The notes under the pieces are model-generated. The model was not told the origin of the DNA. It saw nothing but the letters and a program-made list of their open reading frames with translations, and did no database searches. From Bradyrhizobium sp. 199 (GTDB lineage Bacteria; Pseudomonadota; Alphaproteobacteria; Rhizobiales; Xanthobacteraceae): 64,000 nt of DNA. Where the stretch lies: positions 1,736,001-1,800,000 of the forward strand of contig NZ_JADPJI010000005.1 in assembly GCF_023073355.1 (NCBI RefSeq), given 5' to 3'. A program made the translations under genes and the position numbers. Numbering within the stretch: the stretch's first letter is position 1; every line of letters begins with the position of its first letter. Positions 58,896 through 64,000 of the stretch are shown here, in pieces.

Positions 58896-59879
58896 TCAGT
58901 TGCTGAGGATGACGCCATGCTGGTGCCGCGACGGATGATCGGCACCGACCAGCGTGTTCGGATCGGTTGCGATCACGGCTTCCGGTAGCGGCATCGGCTC
59001 GAGGCCGGCGAAGCGGCGATAGATCGCGCCCATGACAGCTCCGCAGAATGCCGCCGGCACCACGAGAAAGGCAAGCAGCGGCACCGCGAACGCAAGCAAC
59101 AGCGTACAGGCGAACGCCGCAATGCCGCCAATCGCCGCGTATCCCCAGGCGTTGCGGCGGCTCATGGCTCGCGCGACGTGGTGAACGCAGAGCATGAAGA
59201 TGCCCGCAGGAATGACCGAGATCGCCATCATGACCATGAAGGTCTGCGCCGGGATCACCGCCGCGAAGATGTGTGCGGTGCTTTTGTCTCCGAAACCGTT
59301 CATCAGCAGCGGCACCAACGTATAGGGCAGCAGAGTTGCAAGCACTGTCGGCATCAGCGCGGCGATGACGATGCCTGCAAACGACGTGCGGACGCGGACC
59401 GGCCCGGTAAACGCCAGTGGCGGCTTTCCTGGTGAATCGGCAGCGGAAGCTTCCGCGGCTGTGCGCGCAGCCGGGCTCAGCCCGGCGAACTGGCCGTAGA
59501 GGAATCCACCGATCATTCCCGCGATGGTCGGCAACAGACCGATCGTCATCACCGTGCCGTCACCGGGTGCTGCCAGCTGGATATGGTTGCGGATCGCAAT
59601 GCCGTAGCTCACCGCCGCCATGACGCCGCCCATCAAGCCGTAGGCGAGCCGGCTTGAGACCGTCCACTGCCGTAGCACCATATGCCCGGCGAAGAGCAAG
59701 GCCGCGTTCATCGCCATGCGGCCGGCATACAACATCAGAATCTGATCCGGGGCCGGCACGCCGACCGGATCCGTCACCTGCCCGCTTGCGATCGCGTAGA
59801 CCAGCAGCACGGCTTCGACGATGGCCAGCGGAATCAGCGCAGCGAACAGCGCGCGCGGCGAATTCTTGACGAGATACAT
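58896..59879 (-). CDS. Polytopic membrane protein of unknown function
   Basis: Integral membrane protein, 327 residues with about eight hydrophobic segments (for example ALFAALIPLAIVEAVLLVYA, ALLFAGHMVLRQW, TIGLLPTIAGMIGGFLYG, IAAFACTLLLAFAVPLLAFL). No family recognised. Start 59879 (MYLVKNSPRALF) was chosen; an in-frame GTG/ATG further up adds 20 residues without support. The small 59-residue protein follows it and may belong to the same complex. Confidence 0.75.
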   Translation of the reverse strand: MYLVKNSPRALFAALIPLAIVEAVLLVYAIASGQVTDPVGVPAPDQILMLYAGRMAMNAALLFAGHMVLRQWTVSSRLAYGLMGGVMAAVSYGIAIRNHIQLAAPGDGTVMTIGLLPTIAGMIGGFLYGQFAGLSPAARTAAEASAADSPGKPPLAFTGPVRVRTSFAGIVIAALMPTVLATLLPYTLVPLLMNGFGDKSTAHIFAAVIPAQTFMVMMAISVIPAGIFMLCVHHVARAMSRRNAWGYAAIGGIAAFACTLLLAFAVPLLAFLVVPAAFCGAVMGAIYRRFAGLEPMPLPEAVIATDPNTLVGADHPSRHQHGVILSN

Positions 59880-59992
59880 GCGAGCAACCCCTTGCTCGCT
59901 GCACGCTAGGCGCGAGACGTTAGCGACCGCGCAAAACAATGGCTAAAATTGTTGGCAAACACCGCGGCGGGCGGTGCACGCCGGCGCAGCCT

Positions 59993-60646
59993 TCAGCCTC
60001 GCCAGCTTCCGCCCACCTCGGCCTGCGCGCTCTGTCCGGGCGGCAGCACCACGACCATCGAATTGAGCTTCACCCGATCGTACAGATCGATCACGTCCTC
60101 GTTGCGCATGCGGATGCAGCCTGACGAGATCGCCTGCCCGATATATTCCGGCTGGTTGGTGCCGTGAATGCGGTAGAGCGTGTCCTTATTGCCGGCATAG
60201 AGATAGATGCCGCGCGCGCCCAGCGGATTGGCGGGACCGCCGGGAACGCGCGCCGGATAGGGTCCAAGCCGCGCCTGGATATCTGCCGTCGGAACCCAGT
60301 CCGGCCATTCCGCAAGGCGGCCGACCCGCGCAACGCCGGAGAACGCCATGGCTTCCTCCCCGACCGCAACGCCGTAGCGGATCGCCTTGCCCTCCGGCAG
60401 CACGTAATAGAGGTAGCGCGCGTCGGTATCGACCAGGATGGTGCCCGGCTGCTCCTTGCGGTGGTAGTCGACGACATGACGGAGATACTGCTCGGGCACG
60501 TTCGCCTTCGCGTAAGGCGTATGCGCGAGCAACTGCCGGTCGCGCGGCGTCATGCTCGCGTCCGTCGATGGCGAGAGTGTCGTCTGCATGCAGCCGCCCA
60601 GCGGCAGCAAGGCAACGACGAATAGAGCGATTAAAGATCTTGGCAC
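59993..60646 (-). CDS. L,D-transpeptidase lipoprotein (YkuD domain)
   Basis: Cell-wall cross-linking enzyme of 217 residues (GTG start). The lipobox L-G-G-C19 in LLPLGGCM indicates a lipoprotein. The YkuD domain (about 65-205) ends with the catalytic HGT (H161) and S-S-G-C177-IRMRNEDVIDLY. It forms 3-3 (mDAP-mDAP) links in peptidoglycan or attaches outer-membrane proteins to it. The upstream in-frame start would remove the lipobox from the N-terminus. RBS AGGGGCC. Confidence 0.92.
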   Translation of the reverse strand: MPRSLIALFVVALLPLGGCMQTTLSPSTDASMTPRDRQLLAHTPYAKANVPEQYLRHVVDYHRKEQPGTILVDTDARYLYYVLPEGKAIRYGVAVGEEAMAFSGVARVGRLAEWPDWVPTADIQARLGPYPARVPGGPANPLGARGIYLYAGNKDTLYRIHGTNQPEYIGQAISSGCIRMRNEDVIDLYDRVKLNSMVVVLPPGQSAQAEVGGSWRG

Positions 60647-60953
60647 CGCCGGCCCCTGATAGCGGATAGCAGCGCCCCCAGCTTCCCCACATGCTGCCAA
60701 AATCGTGCTGAAAACAAGGCAGTACGGAACAATTGGGCGTGTTCGACAAGGTGGGTTCCATCACCACAAACGGCGGAAGAGCGTCGCATCATCTCCATCC
60801 TCGCGCCTTGCTTTGGTCAAACCCGGCTGGACTCGTGCGTCATCGGCCGGGCTCATCGGTTTGGAGCTCGCCGCAATAGGTCGGCTCGCGCCAATGCGGA
60901 CGACCACGACTTAACATCCGGGTTTCAAACATCCGGGCCTCAAAGGAGCTGCG
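60647..60953. other. Intergenic region with a short direct repeat
   Basis: No gene recognised. ACATCCGGG occurs twice 15 bases apart (about 60914-60939) just upstream of the next start codon; significance unknown. Confidence 0.35.
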
Positions 60954-61997
60954 ATGCTCGCGACGTTGAACCCTAAGCAAATCGTCGATGAGATCGTGAA
61001 GGACACGGTCAAGGACAATGATCCGCACGACGCGATTCAGATTTCGCCCGACATCGTGCTGGCCTCGCGCCCCATCAGCGTTGCGCCCGCGCTGACGCCT
61101 GACGTCACGACGCGCCCGGAGCCGAAATTCGCGCCCGAGCCCAAATTCTCGCTGGAGCGCAAAATCTCTCTTGAGCCCAAGTTCAGTCCTGTCTCGGAGC
61201 CGCCGGCGGCACCGCCCCACTCCGTCGACACGGCCGTACGCGTAGCAGCGGGCGACGGTCATGGCCCGCGGAAGCGGTCTGCCGTTGGCAGGTGGATGCG
61301 CGGCGCGTTCGTCACGTTCGTGTTTGCGGGAGGAAGCGCAGCCGCCACCGTCGCGTGGGAGAAGCACGGCGACACGGCCAAACAGATGCTCGCCGAATGG
61401 ACCCCCGTCGCGGCGTCGCTGCTGCCATCCGTATCGCAGACCGCCACATCGCAGACCGCGCCGGTCGCCGCCGCGCAGGCCTCGCCAGCCGCGGAGCAAG
61501 CTGCCCCGCCTGCGGCACAAGCGGCGGTCGATCAAACCGCCGACCAACCTGTAGCGCCGCCTTCGAGCCAGGTTGCAGCCGCCAGGCCTGCGGCAACACC
61601 GCCCGATGCCGGGCAGTCGGTGCAATCGATCACGCGCGACCTTGCCGCGATGGCGCAGCAGATCGAGCAGCTCAAGGCCAACATCGCCGAGTTGAAGGCC
61701 GGACAGGAGCAGATGGCGCGCGAGGCGAGCAAGCCGCCGAAGCCGATGGCTGAGGTCAAGCCCGTCGATCCGCGCGCACACGCTGCTGCGGTCTCGCCAC
61801 GAGCGCCGTCACCACCGCCGGTTCGCAAACCGAAACCGGTCGTATCGCACACTTACATGCCGGCCTATTCGCCTGCGCCACTCGCACCTCCGCCGCCGCC
61901 CTCGCAAGCTTCCGCGATGCCGCCGCCTGTCACCACGACTCAAGCCGTTGCCGATGACGACGGACCGATCGTGCGTCCGCCGATGCCGTTGCGCTAA
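60954..61997 (+). CDS. Membrane protein with Ala/Pro-rich periplasmic domain
   Basis: Protein of 347 residues. The first 110 residues are hydrophilic, with three near-repeats (EPKFAPEPKFSLE, RKISLEPKFSP). One transmembrane helix (about 116-135, GAFVTFVFAGGSAAATVAWE) follows a KRSAVGRWMR basic stretch, so the N-terminus is cytoplasmic. The periplasmic part is Ala/Gln/Pro-rich with a coiled coil (ITRDLAAMAQQIEQLKANIAELKAGQEQMAREAS) and ends PPMPLR. No domain recognised; Bradyrhizobium genomes hold many such proteins. Confidence 0.72.
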   Translation: MLATLNPKQIVDEIVKDTVKDNDPHDAIQISPDIVLASRPISVAPALTPDVTTRPEPKFAPEPKFSLERKISLEPKFSPVSEPPAAPPHSVDTAVRVAAGDGHGPRKRSAVGRWMRGAFVTFVFAGGSAAATVAWEKHGDTAKQMLAEWTPVAASLLPSVSQTATSQTAPVAAAQASPAAEQAAPPAAQAAVDQTADQPVAPPSSQVAAARPAATPPDAGQSVQSITRDLAAMAQQIEQLKANIAELKAGQEQMAREASKPPKPMAEVKPVDPRAHAAAVSPRAPSPPPVRKPKPVVSHTYMPAYSPAPLAPPPPPSQASAMPPPVTTTQAVADDDGPIVRPPMPLR

Positions 61998-62394
61998 AAC
62001 CAGCCGCGCAGCAACGCGGGCGCGCTGCTACAACGTCGCGTACGCTGTCCGAGTCGGTGTCATGCGTTGAGTCCGGGTCATTACGGAAAGCGATGCGCAG
62101 ATCATCTTCCGTTCAAGAGAAAAGGCCGTCGGGAGCTATGCCGGCGGCCTTCTCTTGCAGCTGCCGGTTCCCGGAGCCCGGTTCTGCTGCAATTCCATGC
62201 CTCATGATCACGCCACGTATTTAATAAAGTCTTAATGGACCAACACGCTGCACATCATTTCTGCGCTATAAGCACAGAGATTGCGCGGCCTGTTCATTCG
62301 ATAGATATCGACTCAGTGGTACCATTCCGGACGTGTCGAGATTTCCATTGAAGACTCGTTTTTCAAACTTGGTTCGTCACACCGGGGAATTCGG
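61998..62394. other. Intergenic region
   Basis: No gene recognised. It contains a terminator (62115-62156) and a relatively AT-rich stretch (ACGTATTTAATAAAGTCTTA, 62213-62232) that could hold the promoter of the DUF6894 gene. Confidence 0.4.
62115..62156 (+). terminator. Hairpin terminator downstream of membrane-protein gene
   Basis: AAGAGAAAAGGCCG(T)CGG pairs with CCGGCGGCC..TTCTCTT across a short loop, with T residues after the stem. Confidence 0.75.
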
Positions 62395-62625
62395 ATGCCT
62401 TACTACTCCTTCGACCTTGTGGTTGGTGAAGAGTTCAGAAACCAGGGCGGAATCATTCTCGAAGACATCGAGGTTGCCTCCGACCGCGCCGATCAACTGG
62501 CGACCGAGCTGTCGCAGGTCAAGCCGGAACTGCAACAGAAGGGCTGCGCGGTGCGGGTCACCGATCGCGATCACAACGAGCTCTATCGAACACCGCTCGA
62601 TCCGGTGCCGGCCTGGCGACGCTGA
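62395..62625 (+). CDS. DUF6894 family protein
   Basis: Small protein of 76 residues: MPYYSFDLVVGEEFRNQGGIILEDIEVASDRADQLATELSQVKPEL is the family pattern (YxFxlxxG.......G..l.d...A...A...A..L), ending with VRVTDRDHNELYRTPLDPV. Common in multiple copies in Bradyrhizobium; function unknown. Converges head-to-tail with the SDR gene with no gap. Confidence 0.82.
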   Translation: MPYYSFDLVVGEEFRNQGGIILEDIEVASDRADQLATELSQVKPELQQKGCAVRVTDRDHNELYRTPLDPVPAWRR

Positions 62626-63411
62626 CTATTCATCAAAGGACGGCGGCTCGAACCAGTTCGTCAGGGACAATCCGCCGTCGACGACGAAAGCCGCACCGGT
62701 GACGTAACCGGAAAGCTTGTTCGACAGCACCGTGACCGCCATGGGTGCGAGATCATTGGCCTCGCCGAGACGCCCGAGCGGAATGTGCCGCGCCAGCGCG
62801 GGATCCGCAACGAAGCCGCCGGCCGCGATCGCGCCGGGCACTAGCGCGTTGACGCGGATGCCGTAACGGCCAAACGTTTTAGCCAACTCCTTCACCAGCA
62901 TCGCCATCGCCGCCTTCGCCGTCGAATAGTGCGGCAGGTTGCGCGGCGTGCCCGCGTGCAGCGAGGTGAGAAACAGGAACGAGCCCGGCCGCTTCGCCGC
63001 GATCAGCCGCTTTGCGAGTTCGCGCGCCAGGTGAAAGCCGGCATCGAGATTGACGGCATGCATCTGCTGCCAGATCCTGCGATCGACCGCGAGCGCATGA
63101 TCGGCCTCCCGCCGCGGCGGCGATGCACTGTGGACCAGATGCGTGATATCGCCCAACGCTGCGTGCGCGGCGGCAAGCAGTGCATCGCACGCATCGAGCT
63201 CCGCGAGATCGCCGACCCAAGGCACCGCCAGTTCAGGCCGCGGGCTGGCGCTGATCGCGGCGGTTACCCGCTCGGCGCTGACATCGGCGAACACGGTGCG
63301 GACGCCCTCGCCGACCAGGGCCTGCGCGATCGCACGGCCGATGCCGTTGCCCGCGCCGGTCACGAGTGCTGTGTCACGGGCAGGATCGAACGGCGTGCTG
63401 AACAGGCTCAT
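62626..63411 (-). CDS. SDR-family oxidoreductase
   Basis: Short-chain dehydrogenase/reductase of 261 residues (classical type). The cofactor loop TGAGNGIG (TGxxxGxG), VHSAS (in place of NNAG), catalytic S in LFLTSLHAG, and Y-S-T-A-K in HYSTAKAAMAMLVKELA are present, with the PGAIAAGG loop after it. Prefers NAD(P)H; substrate unknown. The start at 63411 gives a normal N-terminus; the upstream in-frame stretch is discarded. Confidence 0.92.
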   Translation of the reverse strand: MSLFSTPFDPARDTALVTGAGNGIGRAIAQALVGEGVRTVFADVSAERVTAAISASPRPELAVPWVGDLAELDACDALLAAAHAALGDITHLVHSASPPRREADHALAVDRRIWQQMHAVNLDAGFHLARELAKRLIAAKRPGSFLFLTSLHAGTPRNLPHYSTAKAAMAMLVKELAKTFGRYGIRVNALVPGAIAAGGFVADPALARHIPLGRLGEANDLAPMAVTVLSNKLSGYVTGAAFVVDGGLSLTNWFEPPSFDE

Positions 63412-63541
63412 GTCGCTCTCCTCGGTCGGATCTCGGGCGACGATAGCGCACTGCGGTCGGAAGCGACAAATTCGCCCCGGCACCATTGCGGAGCAGCCCG
63501 CCGGACGCTAGCCTCCCAAAAAACGGAGGAGATACCTGAGG

Positions 63542-63931
63542 ATGCGCTACGGTTTGCTGATCGCCAGCCTGTTGCTGATCGCCGCTCCGGCCGAGGCCGA
63601 GGACCACCCACGTTCAACCTACGTCACGCTGGTGTTGCAGGCCTTTGCCGCCAAGATCGAATGCCCGGGCACTGATGTCGTCTACCAGGACCTGGTACAG
63701 AAGGCGGAGCAGATGCACCTGCCCGACGGCACCACCGAAAAGGTGCGCAAGGCGATCGCGTGGATGCACACCGGCGGCAAGATGGGCGAGAAGCAGGACG
63801 ACGATTTGATGGCCGAGGTCGCGGTCGCGACCCAGGCGACCGATCTCAACCAGCGCCGCCTCGGCATGCCCAATTGGTGCGAGGCCCAGAAGACCAACCT
63901 CGCCGGGCTGATCCGCGCCAAGGGCGGCTAG
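63542..63931 (+). CDS. Small exported protein
   Basis: Protein of 129 residues with a signal peptide (1-20, ...APAEAED). The mature chain is mostly helical (YVTLVLQAFAAKIECPGTDVVYQDLVQKAEQM and KVRKAIAWMHTGGKMGEKQ), with two cysteines (ECPG, NWCEA) that may form a disulfide. No known domain. It lies just before the end of the window. RBS GGAGGAGA. Confidence 0.78.
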   Translation: MRYGLLIASLLLIAAPAEAEDHPRSTYVTLVLQAFAAKIECPGTDVVYQDLVQKAEQMHLPDGTTEKVRKAIAWMHTGGKMGEKQDDDLMAEVAVATQATDLNQRRLGMPNWCEAQKTNLAGLIRAKGG

Positions 63932-64000
63932 CAGGCCGGCTGTCGCGGCACTAAGCACGCGCAGCAAGGTTCTGCGCCGGCCAAAAATTGTCACAATTCT

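Overview
The window is high-GC chromosomal DNA from an alphaproteobacterium, most probably Bradyrhizobium or a close relative. This is inferred from gene content: DUF1236, BA14K, DUF2155, DUF2312 and DUF6894 proteins, an adenosylcobalamin-dependent NrdJ, an NDUFA12-type complex I subunit, CHASE3 and HisKA_2/HWE-type kinases, and the dispersed palindromic repeats. No rRNA, tRNA, CRISPR array or complete insertion sequence was recognised.

Layout. 1-13,500: rne (RNase E with a histidine-rich insertion in its S1 domain), an amidase, a DadA-like oxidoreductase, dctA, bioY, an aminotransferase, a BepA-like M48 protease, a DsbA-like protein and a DUF1236 protein. 13,700-24,000: aroQ-accB-accC, a kinase/response-regulator operon, aat, a DUF2155 protein, a hydrolase and a BASS-like carrier. 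23,800-31,200: a divergent GlxA-type regulator/isonitrile hydratase-like pair, the NDUFA12 homologue, a BA14K protein, a second CHASE3 signalling pair and a drug/metabolite transporter. 31,966-35,733: nrdJ.

35,960-40,570 is an accessory island. It holds an ImmA/IrrE-type metallopeptidase with a C-terminal zinc ribbon, then a CBASS anti-phage operon of the type II-short kind: CD-NTase, stand-alone E2-like protein, patatin phospholipase effector. The effector frame has an in-frame TGA at codon 23, and the E2 frame seems to have lost its stop and runs 220 bases into the effector. The effector half is clearly poorer in G+C than the CD-NTase. A DUF7662-like gene and a ParB-like gene follow. The rest (40,800-64,000) is mostly small exported or membrane proteins plus a methyltransferase, SMI1/KNR4 protein, [2Fe-2S] protein, VOC protein, transporter, M15-like peptidase, pdxY, a MarR-controlled aromatic hydroxylase, an L,D-transpeptidase and an SDR.

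Two window-wide patterns stand out. First, seven exact matches to GGAAC-N16-CGTT, the general-stress-response (EcfG) promoter consensus, lie 25-150 bases upstream of genes and point at them. They would place both DUF1236 proteins, a PepSY-like protein, a GlsB operon, an SH3 protein, another small exported protein and the kinase/response-regulator operon in one stress regulon. Second, four copies of a roughly 100-base double-hairpin repeat each abut a gene end, and in every case the repeat's terminal TAA is that gene's stop codon.
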